NCBI GenBank assembly: GCA_029582265.1
Contig: CM055830.1
Coordinates: 30,173,172 to 30,237,171, forward strand
Length of the DNA stretch: 64,000 nucleotides
Direction of reading: 5' to 3'
Origin: Zoroaster sp. YZ-2022
Taxonomy: Eukaryota > Echinodermata > Asteroidea > Forcipulatida > Zoroasteridae
Part shown: positions 1-10,062 of the stretch, piece after piece
How positions within the stretch are numbered: position 1 is the first letter of the stretch
Layout of the letters: every line of letters starts with the position of its first letter
Notes under the pieces: generated by a model
The model's input: the letters and a program-made list of their open reading frames with translations, nothing else
Database searches by the model: none
Told to the model about the DNA's origin: nothing
Made by a program: the position numbers and the translations under genes

Positions 1-619
1 ATATCTTTTTTATTAGATTACGATATCAAGAACCTTTTGAACTTACCGAGATATCGGCAAATCGCGATTAAAAAAATATATCGCAATTTAAAAAAAAAAT
101 TTAAAAAAATAAATTAAAAAAAATAATAATAAAAAAAAATCGCCATTGTCAAGTCAGAAATTCCACGGAAACAAAATTAGGACAGTCTTTTCAGCTTTTG
201 GAAGTGAGAAACAAAAGCGAACATACACACAACGCAAACGAATTTTTGATTTATTGTGACGCCTGTAGAGGGGTACATACCTGTGGTTGTCGGCTCTGAA
301 GCAATCATGCAGGAATGCAAACAAAATAATTGTGATATTATCGAAAAATCACGATATATGTTTGCCGATATATCGTGGATGAAAAAGAAAATCGATATCT
401 CCCAAGCTTAAACATGACACATAGTGGACGTTGTTATAAAGTGGACTTGCTATACTAAAAAGGTTTGCAGAGGTAGAAATATTCCAGTGGTAGATTGATT
501 GATTGATTGGGTGTTGTTTTTTTTCAGTGGTGCATTGTGGGTTGTAGATTATTATTATTTTCCACTCTGGATCCACACCCCCCCCCCCCCCCCCTATATA
601 AACCCTTCTTATCTCTTAC
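1..619. other. AT-rich sequence 3' of the NCX alpha-2 exon, no gene seen
   Basis: No exon could be recognised here. The last NCX exon (final membrane helices after the alpha-2 repeat) would be expected further in this direction on the minus strand, so this is probably intron. The first 400 bases carry short partially inverted words built from atatcg/cgatat (about 40-75 against 345-395), which could be a decayed foldback element. A 17-base C tract lies at 578-594, about 25 bases inside the intron after the splice donor at 618-619. Confidence 0.6.
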
Positions 620-955
620 CTTAAGAGCCCAGTAGATGGAAGCGACAAGCCATGGGAATCCAAGACCAAGAAACACGTTGACCGAGTTGCTACCCGTCAC
701 ATTACCAATGCAACTGTCTGCATACTTCTCATTCAGGGCTGCCGTCTTGCTCGCAAACAGATCAGGCAGACTGGTACCCAGCGCGACAATTGTGATTGCT
801 GTCACGGACTTCTCAAGATTAATAAGACAGCCGAAGATGGACGCGAGGTCACCGACAAGGGCAGTCAGAATCGTAATCATGCCGAGAGCACAAATGAACG
901 TGACATAGCCACCGCTGTTGAGAAACCCAGGGGGTGGAACAAAGGCAAAGATGAC
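620..955 (-). CDS. ncx: Na+/Ca2+ exchanger exon, alpha-2 ion-transport repeat
   Basis: This internal exon encodes 112 residues of the C-terminal membrane domain of an SLC8-type Na+/Ca2+ exchanger, a plasma-membrane antiporter exchanging Na+ for Ca2+. Visible family signatures are VIFAFVPP at the start, GDLASIFGC, VALGTSLPDLFASK and IGNVTGSNSVNVFLGLG, which is the alpha-2 repeat containing ion-coordinating Ser/Asn/Asp residues. The acceptor is ..CTGTAG at 956-957 and the donor GTAAGAG begins at 619. The exon is in phase 0 at both ends and follows directly in phase from the 2076-2254 exon, as in the family order. No stop or frameshift is seen. The final helices of the exchanger are missing from the window. 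Family assignment rests on motif recognition; the exact paralogue cannot be told. Confidence 0.95.
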
Positions 956-1042
956 CTACAGGATGGGTTGGGGAGGGGGAAGATTATTTGAATTGATTAA
1001 TTTCATATTTTAATATTTGTAGCATTTCTTGGTGAAAAGGAT

Positions 1043-1255
1043 AGTAAGAATGTTTGTGGTGACACCATGTGAAAATTCTCAATTAAGTAGTAATTAGTTC
1101 TGAAAAGAATTGGAGGTTATAACTCAATGTTTTGATCAGTATGCTGATACAAGCATACTGATCAAAACGTTGAGTTGTAACCTCCAGTTCTTTTCAGAAC
1201 TAATTACTACTTAATTGAGAATTTTCACATGGTGTCACCACAAACATTCTTTACT
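1043..1255. repeat. Near-perfect long inverted repeat (foldback)
   Basis: Two arms of about 102 bases (1043-1144 and 1153-1255) are almost perfect reverse complements around an 8-base loop. The few differences seen are C/T and mostly leave G-U pairs if the plus strand is transcribed; there is also a 1-base indel near the outer end. It lies in the NCX intron between the 620-955 and 2076-2254 exons. A foldback MITE is the simplest reading. Confidence 0.9.
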
Positions 1256-1267
1256 TAATTTCATATC

Positions 1268-1432
1268 TTATCGGACTCGGACTCAAGTCTGACTTGAGTC
1301 ACATTGGTGACTCAGATTCATACTTAAGTCATGATTATAACTCAGACTCGGACTAAGACTCAGACTCAGACTCGACCCTTCCGACTCAGACTTGGGACTT
1401 GATGTTTGTGACTCGATGTTTGTGACTCGATG
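1268..1432. repeat. Degenerate GACTCA/GACTCG simple repeat
   Basis: Repeated gactca, gactcg and gacttg words cover this stretch, ending with two copies of a 14-base unit containing gtttgtgactcgat. It lies in an NCX intron directly beyond the foldback repeat. No coding signal was seen between here and 1827. Confidence 0.8.
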
Positions 1433-1827
1433 GCAAAATGCCGAATATTCACTATTTTAAAACATTTAAAAAAAAATTAATTTTCTTGCAAAATAGTGTT
1501 TATTTTAAATTTAACAATGCGAACAGTTTTATAAAATTGATATGATGCATCCTATTCCACTGTATAAAATGTGATTAGCACCGCTTACGCAGCAGTAAAA
1601 ATAAAGCACAATGATTTGTCTTGTTTGGTTATTTAGAATTTAATTGTGTATGTGTTTTTTGTTTGTTTTATATAATTTCAATTTTATTATTATTATTATA
1701 ATAAGAGCGTAAATCAAATAATATTGATTTTGGAAATAAATCTTTGGTTTAGTAAAATTGATATTAGACATGATTGTTAACAAATTGCACGAGAAGCACG
1801 AAGCCAACCATGTCACGATAAGCACAT

Positions 1828-2053
1828 TTAAAGGGACAGTATCATCACGATCAGAGCAGATTTTCAACAGGGCATGGAATCAGTGTCCTAGTGTAAGGAG
1901 AACACAGTGACTGAAATTTACTGGCTCACTTGTGCAGCAGCAACGGTAATATGACCTTACCATTGTGGTGGTATACTTTTCAGTCACTGAGTTTATCTAA
2001 ACCTAGCACTCCAATTCCATGCCCCATTGATTGTGATGATACGGTGCCTTTAA
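1828..2053 (-). mobile_element. MITE family T, copy 1
   Basis: Non-autonomous element of 226 bases with terminal inverted repeats starting TTAAAGG and including TATCATCACGATC. An inner inverted pair (cagtgactgaaa ... ttttcagtcactg) makes it nearly palindromic. Related copies occur at 4141-4354 and 9668-9874, and half a copy at 51715-51785; this copy is in the opposite orientation to the other full ones. Its edge lies only 22 bases from the splice donor of the 2076-2254 exon. TTAA at both tips may be the target duplication. No transposase is present. Confidence 0.8.
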
Positions 2054-2075
2054 ATACTGAGCTAACAAGATGTAC

Positions 2076-2254
2076 CTTGAATGCAAATGTCACGAAGTGC
2101 AGAACATAATCCAGCACTGAGGCACCTTCAATGTCTCCACCATTTACATTCATCGCATCAACAAACTGATCTCCATAGGAGGCATTGCCTAACTTCAGAC
2201 GATCCATATTGACATGGGTGATGGCCACCACTCTATCCAGGATGCCAGCATAAT
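2076..2254 (-). CDS. ncx: Na+/Ca2+ exchanger exon, end of cytosolic loop before alpha-2
   Basis: A 179-base exon encoding the stretch that leads from the regulatory cytosolic loop into the C-terminal membrane domain. It reads YAGILDRVVAITHVN, then GDQFVDAMNV, and ends LDYVLHFVTFAFK, matching the conserved NCX pattern (..QF.EA..V..., then DYV.HF.T..WK). The acceptor is CCACAG at 2255-2256 and the donor GTACAT starts at 2075. It begins at codon position 2 and ends in phase 0, so it joins both the CBD2 exon (one spare base) and the alpha-2 exon in frame. Vertebrate exchangers have about 30 more residues before this segment. No exon for them was found in 2255-3238, so they may be absent or too diverged to see. 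Confidence 0.9.
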
Positions 2255-2804
2255 CTGTGGTCAAAAAAATAATTGAACTCAATTGACAGATTGATTAACC
2301 CTCCGACACATGGAGGCCACTCTGATCCACAAAAATTCTGTTCTTGAGCAACCTTCAGTACATACATGTACAAGCCTGCTGTCCTTTCCAAGTAATCTTA
2401 CAAAATCAACTGTGCGCCACCCAAGGCCACTGTAAATGTTTGAACATATTAGTATGGCCTGCAATGTATCAATGTGAGACCACTTTACCCTGTAATCTCA
2501 GTGGTGTGACAGTGCACAGAAGGATAACCATAGGAGGCCACTGGTAACAGCTAATGGCTTGGAGTGGCCTGAATGGGTTGTTTCAAAAATTGCACTGATT
2601 GTAGGAGGGTTTTAATGAACAGCTTTATTGGCCGATAGGTAAGGCAAGCATACAATATCCCTTCACAACAAGCCTTATAATTTCAAAAGTCAACAAAATA
2701 ACAATTTCAAAAGCAAAATGAACTTGTTAAGGCCCAAAAGAAAAGTCTCCGCGCGTGTCACCTCAGACCCGTGCGTCAGCATTTTTAATTTTCTTTTTTT
2801 TGCT

Positions 2805-3085
2805 ATGAAATGATGTCCAATTGCAGCCTAAATTGCTGGATCAATTGCAATTCTGCCGTGCTGTGGTTTAAACAACTTTTTCACATAGGGGTATGAACGT
2901 TTGCCTGATTTGTGAGGCCTCTCTTAGCCACCATACTTTGTATATGGGAAATTTGGTCCCTGTGTATACAATGTATCACGTATTTCCCTGTGGCCGAAAA
3001 AAATAAATAAAAATGCGTCACCGCACCGATTTTGAAGCTGACCAATGACCAGAAACTGGAGACTTTTTTGGCCTAAAAGACATGT
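2805..3085 (+). repeat. Dispersed repeat R1, copy 1
   Basis: About 280 bases, running from gaaatgatgtccaattgcag through ccaccatactttgta to gaccagaaactggagac, recur with roughly 85-90% similarity at 43360-43600. A piece of the end (actagaaactggagacc) recurs near 30235. Strand is arbitrary. It lies in the NCX intron between the CBD2 exon and the next one, and no coding signal was seen in it. Confidence 0.8.
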
Positions 3086-3238
3086 TATTGGTATGATTTA
3101 AACCATCATATCAATTAAAAACACAAACATCCTTTTGCACTTCATCTCATTTTTCATATATTTCAGAAAAGTAACTGGCCAAGTTAAGAAAGCAATGTTT
3201 TCAGTATTTTTAAATAGCAATGTAAAGAAGTAACTCAC

Positions 3239-3577
3239 TGTCATCATTGATGATGGTTACCACGGTTTTTATGAGTCGTCCAAGCTGAGCTCCTCCCGTT
3301 GGCTCAAAAAGCTCAACCTGGAAACTCTCGTCCTTCTCGTACTCCTGGTCATCAATGATCGGTATCTCAATTTCCTTCTCCTTCTCGTTATGTTCAAAGA
3401 CCAAGATGCCCTCTCCTCCTATGTAGTCTGACCCGTTGACAGCTTCCATATCCTTGGTACGCCATTGGACTTCAATTCGACCATCTACACCTTGATTTCT
3501 GCCTACTGGGATGAAGACGCTACCAGCACTCTCTTTGATCAAGAAACTTGTCTTGGTGAATTCCAGTACTCCAGGCT
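3239..3577 (-). CDS. ncx: Na+/Ca2+ exchanger exon, second Calx-beta domain (CBD2)
   Basis: A 339-base exon encoding one complete Calx-beta fold, a cytosolic Ca2+-sensing beta-sandwich of the exchanger. Readable landmarks are EFTKTSFLIKESAGSVFIPV (first strands), VNGSDYIGGEGILVFEHNE, the acidic IIDDQEYEKDESFQVELFEP and VVTIINDD at the end. The acceptor is TTGTAG at 3578-3579; the donor GTGAGT starts at 3238. It begins at codon position 2, completing the codon left open by the 6571-6800 exon to give NDDE, and ends with one spare base used by the 2254 exon. This agreement of phases over three junctions supports the gene model. No separate alternatively spliced segment was recognised in this domain. 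Confidence 0.93.
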
Positions 3578-4140
3578 CTACAATTGAAGATAAGGAGTTT
3601 ATTTGTTAACGGGAAGGTACATGTACATGTACAACATTAGTAAATAAATTATCCATTTACAAAATTACCGAATTATTATCCGAAATCTAACTTGATGTGA
3701 ATTTGGTAAACTAACAATATTAGTAAAGGTATCAATCATGTTGAAAAATGTTGAAAAGTGCTCTCATTCCAGAGAATAAAAAAAATATCCATTTAAAAAG
3801 AGTTGCCGACTACCATGTTTTGCTCCATTCAAAGAAAGTAAGCAAACACACATTGAAGCAGTTATGCTAAGATTACCTCTTTCCTTTAACCAGTTCGCGT
3901 CGAGGCCGTGTATACACGCAAATTTTTTTGCACCACGGATCGGAGAGCGTCTATACACGCCAGAGGAAACTCGGAATATTTGTATGCATGCTCGGTTGGC
4001 GTGGCAACGAGCCGGCGATACAGTGACATGCTCGGTAGACGTGACACGCGCTGTGGAAGCTTCCATTAACGTGTTTGTGTGGGGGAAAAGAAACCCGCGC
4101 AGGGGCCCAGAAAAACTTTTTTATTCCCGACGCGAACTGG

Positions 4141-4354
4141 TTAAAGGGGCAGTATCATCACGATCAACAGGACATGAAATCGGAGCACTTGTTTTAGATT
4201 AACTCTGTGACTGAAAGCATGATAAGGTCATATTAACATTGCTGCTGCATGCATGAGCCAGTAATTTTCAGTCACTGTGTTCATCTTAAGCTAGGACATC
4301 GATTCCATGACCGACTGAAAGTCTACTCTGATCGTGACGATAATGCCCCTTTAA
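4141..4354 (+). mobile_element. MITE family T, copy 2
   Basis: The best preserved copy: 214 bases with terminal inverted repeats TTAAAGGGGCA..TATC.TCACGATC on both ends, TTAA at both tips, and an inner pair of cagt-gactgaaa words. It lies in the intron between the CBD1 and CBD2 exons of the exchanger. The overlap of short open frames with it is incidental. Confidence 0.85.
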
Positions 4355-4705
4355 GGAAACTGAATAAGTAATGATTATAGAACTGCCTACTGCCGTCCAG
4401 TATCTCCAAAGTCTCCCATAACATATATGCATACTAAATGTACATTTATGCAGAAGAGCTCATTCCTTAGCAAGAAGTTGAGGCCGGAAACCAGACAGCC
4501 CAAACAGTCACCCAGTGGATCATATTTACGACCAGAGGATGTTGATGTGTTTGGAGCAGATAGATCTGACGTCACGCTTTGAGGCTCATGCTAGCTACCA
4601 AGGTCAAAGTTGAGCATTGGGGGAAAACATGGCGGCCGCACGGTCAGGATCTGGAGTAATTCATGCGCATCTAGCTCAGAGCATGACGTCAGATCTTCAG
4701 GCTAA

Positions 4706-6570
4706 CCATCATCATTCATGACAATGACCTGATTACAGCGCCCTCACATGTGTAAAAGGCCCAAGTATTTGACAAGATAAGATACAATATACCATCATCA
4801 TTCATGACAATTACCTGATTACAGCGCCCTCACATGATGTGTAAAAGGCCCAAATATTTGACAAGATAAGATATAATTCTTACCATCATCATTCATGACA
4901 ATGACCTGATTACAGCGCCCTCACATGATGTGTAAAAGGCCCAAGTATTTGACAAGATAAGATATAATTCTTACCATTATCGTTCATGATAATGACCTGA
5001 TTACAGCACCCTCACATGATGTGTAAAGGCCAATGAATTTGACAAGATAAGATACAATTCTTACCATTATCGTTCATGATAATGACCTGATTACAGCACC
5101 CTCACATGATGTGTAAAGGCCAATGAATTTGACAAGATAAGATACAATTCTTACCATCATCGTTCATGATAATGACCTGCATGACAGATAACATACAATT
5201 CTTACCATCATCGTTCATGATAACGACCTGATTACAGCGCCCTCACATGATGTGTAAAGGCCAATGAATTTGACAAGATAAGATACAATTCTTACCATCA
5301 TCGTTCATGATAATGACCTGATTACAGCACCCTCACATGATGTGTAAAGGCCAATGAATTTGACAAGATAAGATATAATTCTTACCATTATCGTTCATGA
5401 TAATGACCTGATTACAGCACCCTCACATAATAATAATAATAATAAATTAAACATTTCTATTGCGCCGTTTCCATTTAAAAATGATCAAAAGCGCCTAACA
5501 AAAAATGAACACGGCATAGAATAAACAGATATAAATACAAACAAGAAATTAAACACAAATCACTTTTTTTTTGTTTTTTTTTAAATCAGAACAGATGAGG
5601 TTGCCAAGCCAGCTCCCAAACCTCAGTATGGGGTTACGTCTGTCCCGCTAGAGGAGGACCTATGTCAATGTACCCCCACATGATGTGTAAAGGCTAATGA
5701 ATTTGACAAGATACAATTCTTACCATCATCGTTCATGATAATGACCTGCATGACAGATAATATACAACTCTTAGCATCATCGTTCATGATAATGACCTGA
5801 TTACAGCACCCTCACATGATGTGTAAAGGCCAATGAATTTGACAAGATAAGATACAATTCTTACCATCATCGTTCATGATAAGACCTGCATGACAGATAT
5901 GATACAACTCTTAGCATCATCGTTCATGATAATGACCTGATTACAGCGCCTCACATGATGTGTAAAAGGCCCAAGCATTTGACAAGATAAGATACAATTC
6001 TTACCATCATCATTCATGACAATGACCTGATTACAGCGCCTCACATGATGTGTAAAGGCTAATGAATTTGACAAGATAAGATAATTCTTACCATCATCGT
6101 TCATGATAATGACCTGCATGACAGATAAGATACAACTCTTAGCATCATCGTTCATGATAATGACCTGATTACAGCGCCTCACATGTAAAAGGCCCAAGTA
6201 TTTGACAAGATAAGATACAATTCTTACCATCATCGTTCATGATAATGACCTGCATGACAGATAAGATACAATTCTTACCATCATCGTTCATGATAATGAC
6301 CTGCATGACAGATAAGATACAATTCTTACCATCATCGTTCATGATAATGACCTGCATGACAGATAAGATACAATTCTTACCATCATCGTTCATGATAATG
6401 ACCTGCATGACAGATAAGATACAATTCTTACCATCATTATTCATAATGACCTGCATGACAGATAAGATGCAATTCTTACCATCATCGTTCATGACAATGA
6501 CCTGATTACAGCGCCCTCACATGATGTGTAAAAGGCCCAAGTATTTGACAAGATAAGACACAATTCTTAC
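4706..6570 (-). repeat. Minisatellite made from the NCX CBD1 exon-intron junction
   Basis: About 23 head-to-tail units occur in two sizes, 51 and 90 bases (a few units differ by 1-4). Read on the minus strand, each unit contains the last bases of the CBD1 exon (coding VIIMNDD), the splice donor GTAAGAATTG and some of the intron. Five successive units at 6223-6427 are exactly 51 bases apart. Both unit lengths are multiples of three and mostly lack stops in the exon's frame, so the 51-base type reads as repeats of the 17 residues IIMNDDGKNCILSVMQV. The array directly follows the true donor at 6569-6570 and is interrupted by an insertion at 5428-5672. A new GT donor is recreated in nearly every unit. 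Confidence 0.93.
5428..5672 (-). mobile_element. Insertion with (TAA)n end inside the minisatellite
   Basis: About 245 bases interrupt one minisatellite unit between cctcaca and cccacatgatg. It starts with (taa)n, includes attgcgccg and aaaagcgcctaac words and a T-rich tract, and ends near gaggaggacctatg. The trinucleotide tail resembles the SINEs elsewhere in the window (read on the minus strand), but no tRNA-like head is visible, so it may be a 5'-truncated short element of another family. Confidence 0.6.
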
Positions 6571-6800
6571 CATCATCATTCATGATAATGACCTGCATGA
6601 CAGATCGATGACCCAAACAAGCCTCGTTGTTTGCATCCATGGCTAACTTGACAAAGAATGTCTCATCTGGCTCCCATTCGTTATCATCAATAATCTCGAT
6701 CTCGATGACTTTCTCCGTCTCCCCTGGTTCAAAGACAAGGGTGCTTCGCTGTGCGATGTAGTCTGATCCAGCCTCTGCGGTACCATTAACAGTCTCATAC
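6571..6800 (-). CDS. ncx: Na+/Ca2+ exchanger exon, C-terminal part of first Calx-beta domain (CBD1)
   Basis: A 230-base exon encoding most of CBD1, the high-affinity Ca2+ sensor in the exchanger's cytosolic loop. It reads YETVNGTAEAGSDYIAQ, then LVFEPGETEKVIEIEIIDD, then EPDETFFVKL, NNEACLGH and the terminal VIIMNDD. The acidic end corresponds in known NCX proteins to the Asp cluster that coordinates Ca2+. The acceptor is TTACAG at 6801-6802; the donor GTAAGA starts at 6570. It starts on codon position 3 and leaves one spare base, which fits the CBD2 exon. The 3' end of this exon and its donor are the seed of the minisatellite filling the following intron. The first strands of CBD1 must come from an upstream exon. 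Confidence 0.93.
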
Positions 6801-7369
6801 CTGTAAGGATTCAATATCTCACCTTAGAAAATAGATTTCAATTTTGGAGAGAAGGTACAAAATTGGCTCCAATCAGCCTGAAGAAATCTCACGTCAGAAA
6901 AAACACAAACATTTACAACTAAATGCTTGTTCACAATATTTTTCATGATTTAGACTCTGCACTGAGCTGAAACCTTCACAGAATGGTTTTCCAACATTAC
7001 CTTCCCTTTAATATGACCCATAAAACAGAAATTCAAAAATTATAAAATGACACACTTAATAAATACATGAATTTGTTATTTGTTTGAAATCACATCATTA
7101 ATTAGTTTCTGTTTTTCAAAGTTATCATCATGGGTAAAAACAAGAGTGAACCAAATGTAACTAAAATGAAGTTGATTACACCTTGAACCATATCTCAAAG
7201 GGATTTATGCTACTTTCCCAATTCAGCATGGTGTCAAATATTGACACAGATGCCATAACACAACACAGCCAAGCATTACTGTGATGTCACAGTGAAGCCA
7301 AGCGATACTATGTCACAGTAACCATGCATTACTCTCGACAAACTAAGTCTAGAAAATCAAACAAATGTA
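6801..7369. other. NCX intron, no distinct feature
   Basis: AT-rich intronic sequence. A short imperfect duplication around cacagt-gatgtcacag lies at about 7255-7320. No exon, RNA gene or mobile element was recognised. Confidence 0.6.
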
Positions 7370-8135
7370 ACTAGACATTTAGGTGTTTGTCCTTGGACGA
7401 ACACAAACTGTTACGTTAATGACGTCGTGTTGTTTACAGTTAATGACCTTGACCTTAGATACTTAATGGAGTATGCCATGAACTATTTCAACGGAGAGTG
7501 ATATTGAGGGTGTCTTGTTTTGTCCTGTTTGGACTGGAAGGAAAGGTCAAAGTGGGGTCGTGTTTGTGAATTTAATGTCAGATAAGTTGTAAGGTACAGG
7601 AGTCTGCATAAAATGATCTTGACCTTTGTTTTTGCAAGGTGTTTGTCCTTCGGACGAACACAAAGCTGTTACGATTCATAATGTGTGGTTTTATTTGCAT
7701 TTCATTCGTGAGGATGTTTGGGTGCAGTCAAAAAAATAATAAGAATTCCTCAGTACTATTTTTGTTCTAATATGTTAAAGAAACTTCATCGCATTGTTTT
7801 TGTACCCTAAAATATTGATTTTTATTCAAACTTCCTGTTGAACCGGAAGTAGAGGTCATTATGAGGTCACGATACCACAGCGCACATTCACAGTATCCAT
7901 CAAGTCTATAACTGCAAAAAGTTTAAGTATCGAGTGTATACTTCTTGAGTTATGCTTCAAAATGGATTTGCTAATTAAATATTCATGAGACTGTAAATGG
8001 AAACCGGATGACATCACGATGACGAAATTTAGTTTTTCATACTAAGTTTACAATTTGGTGTATAGTTTGACCCAATACAATTGCAACGCTAAGAACAATG
8101 GTTATGTCACTATTAAAACCGGTGACTTGAGGGCG
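7370..8135 (+). repeat. ACTAGA-type dispersed repeat, diverged copy
   Basis: It starts ACTAGACATTTAGG followed by the hairpin-forming gtgtttgtcc..ggacgaacac, a word repeated at about 7640-7665. Further in are cttcctgttgaaccggaagt, aggtcattatgaggtcac, and a run from tataactgcaaaaagttt to attaaatattcatgagactg that recurs near 10700-10790. The same layout (ACTAGA, a hairpin with a gtgtt word, palindromic cttcc..ggaagt, aaggtca) appears at 55276, 57403, 61927 and 62918. No coding capacity was seen. Confidence 0.6.
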
Positions 8136-8624
8136 CTATATGAGTTTTATGGTGGACAGGTCTTAATAGATTTGTCAACTACCAAATTAAGAATTGTTGA
8201 CTGGTAATGCACAGGCTATAGAAGACAGCCACTACATGGCTGAGTGAGACACAAACAAAATCTGTAAAAAGTACAACTCTTCATTAAATATATAGAAAAC
8301 TGTTTTAAAGAACTTACAAAATAAATAATAAGTGGGTCTTTCCACACTAATGGGTATACATATGATAACTATTGGAGTGTTACATGGGAGGGTCAAATAA
8401 AGGCAACTGTTTTGTCCTAATCTATTCCTGAACATTCCTTAGCATTTAATGATTGTGCATAACAAATAATAAGAAAATAATATTGGTACTTAAGAAATTA
8501 CAGGATCATCTTTAAGACATGTTTGTAACATGGACAGACATGTTGTTTGAAAATTGACAGGAAAGTGACAATAGAATGAAATAATTGCTCAAATGCTTTT
8601 TCATTTACATCCCTAACCCCTTTT

Positions 8625-9043
8625 TACGAAGCCGGGAAGGACAGTGGTAAGAAATAAAATTCAATGGAGTAATCCGGCGCACGGATTAGGAATCTGTTCG
8701 CGACGGATTAGAATCCGTTACGCGGATTAGGAATCCGTCGCACGGTTTAACAATCCGCGCAGCGGTTTAGCAATCTGCCACACGCATGTACACACACGTT
8801 AGTTGATCTCAAGATGGCGGAGGTCAATGGAAGTAGTTGTTCTGATGATGACCTTATTGGATTACTAATCCGTGCGAACGGATTACTAAAACCGCGCGTA
8901 ACGGATTACTAAACCGTGACGAATTCCAATCCGTGCGAACGGATTACTAATCCGTGCGAACGGATTACTAATCCGTGCGAATGGATTACTAATCCATGCG
9001 CACGGATTACTCCATTGAATTTTTTTCCTTCCCGGGCTTCGTA
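8625..9043 (+). mobile_element. Non-autonomous DNA transposon with subterminal CGGATTA repeats
   Basis: A 419-base element with terminal inverted repeats of about 45 bases starting TACGAAGCC(C)GGGAAGGA and running into ATTCAATGGAGTAATCCG. It is flanked on both sides by CCTTTT (8619-8624 and 9044-9049), a 6-bp target duplication. Both ends carry many direct and inverted copies of a CGGATTAnnAATCCG-like word with G/C-rich spacers. The centre (about 8815-8870) is non-repetitive and begins with an ATG reading MAEVNGSSCSDDDLIG before entering repeats, perhaps the relic of a first exon. No transposase is present. The 6-bp duplication is unusual; the superfamily cannot be assigned from this copy. 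Confidence 0.85.
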
Positions 9044-9049
9044 CCTTTT

Positions 9050-9667
9050 GGATTGTTATGAGCCAAAACTAAGACATCTTCTGGGTATTTAAGAAATTAG
9101 CATGTGAAATATACCCCGTAGGTAACAATCCTTAGGGAAATAGCATTATAAAGGGACAACATGTGGGTGAATAAATCTGTTCTATTAGTACTTTTAGTCA
9201 ATTTCTAAATAAATGTCTGTCCATGTTACAAACATATTGTAATTACTTAATTACTTAGAAAGTTGTCTTAATTTTTGAAAAGCACACTCCTCAAGGCACT
9301 TGGAATGTACACAGAAAAAAGTTATGAGTAAAAAGTACTTCATTTTATTATCAATGTCCCATGTTCCTTAAATGTCACACTTTTGTACATTAGTGTGGAA
9401 AGATCCAAATACATAATTTCGTAAGTTGAGGTTGGTGTTAAAAGACAAGACAAAGTGTACGTCAGACCTATAAGAAATAGTTTGCGTGGGTAGTGAACTC
9501 ATTGTACAGTTATCCTTCAAATTACATTGTGTTGTGACTTCGTATAAGTTTGTAAGGCCATCTTAACAAGGTAAGGATGTGTTCCTTGTAGAAAGATGCA
9601 CTATTGTGTTTCTTGAAGTTGTATGTGACTAACAGGTAGTCGTAACAGCTAATTAAAGTTATTGCTT
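9050..9667. other. NCX intron, no distinct feature
   Basis: AT-rich sequence without a recognisable exon or repeat boundary. Confidence 0.55.
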
Positions 9668-9874
9668 GAAGGTGGGCTTATCGTCACGATCAACAGGACA
9701 TGGAATCAGAGTTCAAGTTCTAGTTTAACCCAGTGACTGAAAATAATACTCACATAATGAGGTCATATTTGTGTTGCTGCTGCATAAATGAGCCAGTAAT
9801 TTTTAGTCACTGTGTTCAGGACGCCGATTCCATGCCCTGTTTGTAGAAAGTCTGCTCTGATCGTGTCCCTTTAA
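9668..9874 (+). mobile_element. MITE family T, copy 3
   Basis: A diverged copy of the 4141-4354 element: tatcgtcacgatcaacaggacatgg at the left, the cagtgactgaaa / tagtcactgtgtt inner pair, and ctgatcgtgtccctttaa at the right. The left terminus is degraded and one TTAA tip is lost. Confidence 0.75.
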
Positions 9875-9957
9875 CATTTTTACACCAATTCTGTTTATAG
9901 GATTGATGGTCAGTACTATCCCAATGCGTGCATACAAATAAATAGGTACTTTACTAC

Positions 9958-10062
9958 TTAACGTTAATTTGTGCACAAACTGAAGGGAAGATTTTTTTTG
10001 AGAAAACAAAAATTTCAAAAATACGGTTGAGTAATTGAAAATAGCGGAATTTATGCTCAATT
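9958..10062. repeat. Dispersed repeat shared with 61081-61165
   Basis: The run taatttgtgcacaaactgaag ... gagaaaacaaaaat ... gaataattg recurs near 61090-61165 in the other gene region of the window. Nature unknown. No open frame of note. Confidence 0.6.

Noticed and set aside
6239..6505. Plus-strand frame reading MIMTCMTDKIQFLPSSF repeats
   Set aside because: Opposite strand of the NCX minisatellite; openness follows from the repeat.
4706..6570. CRISPR-like array suggested by regular repeats
   Set aside because: Units are head-to-tail without unique spacers, in a eukaryotic intron, and derive from the adjacent exon.
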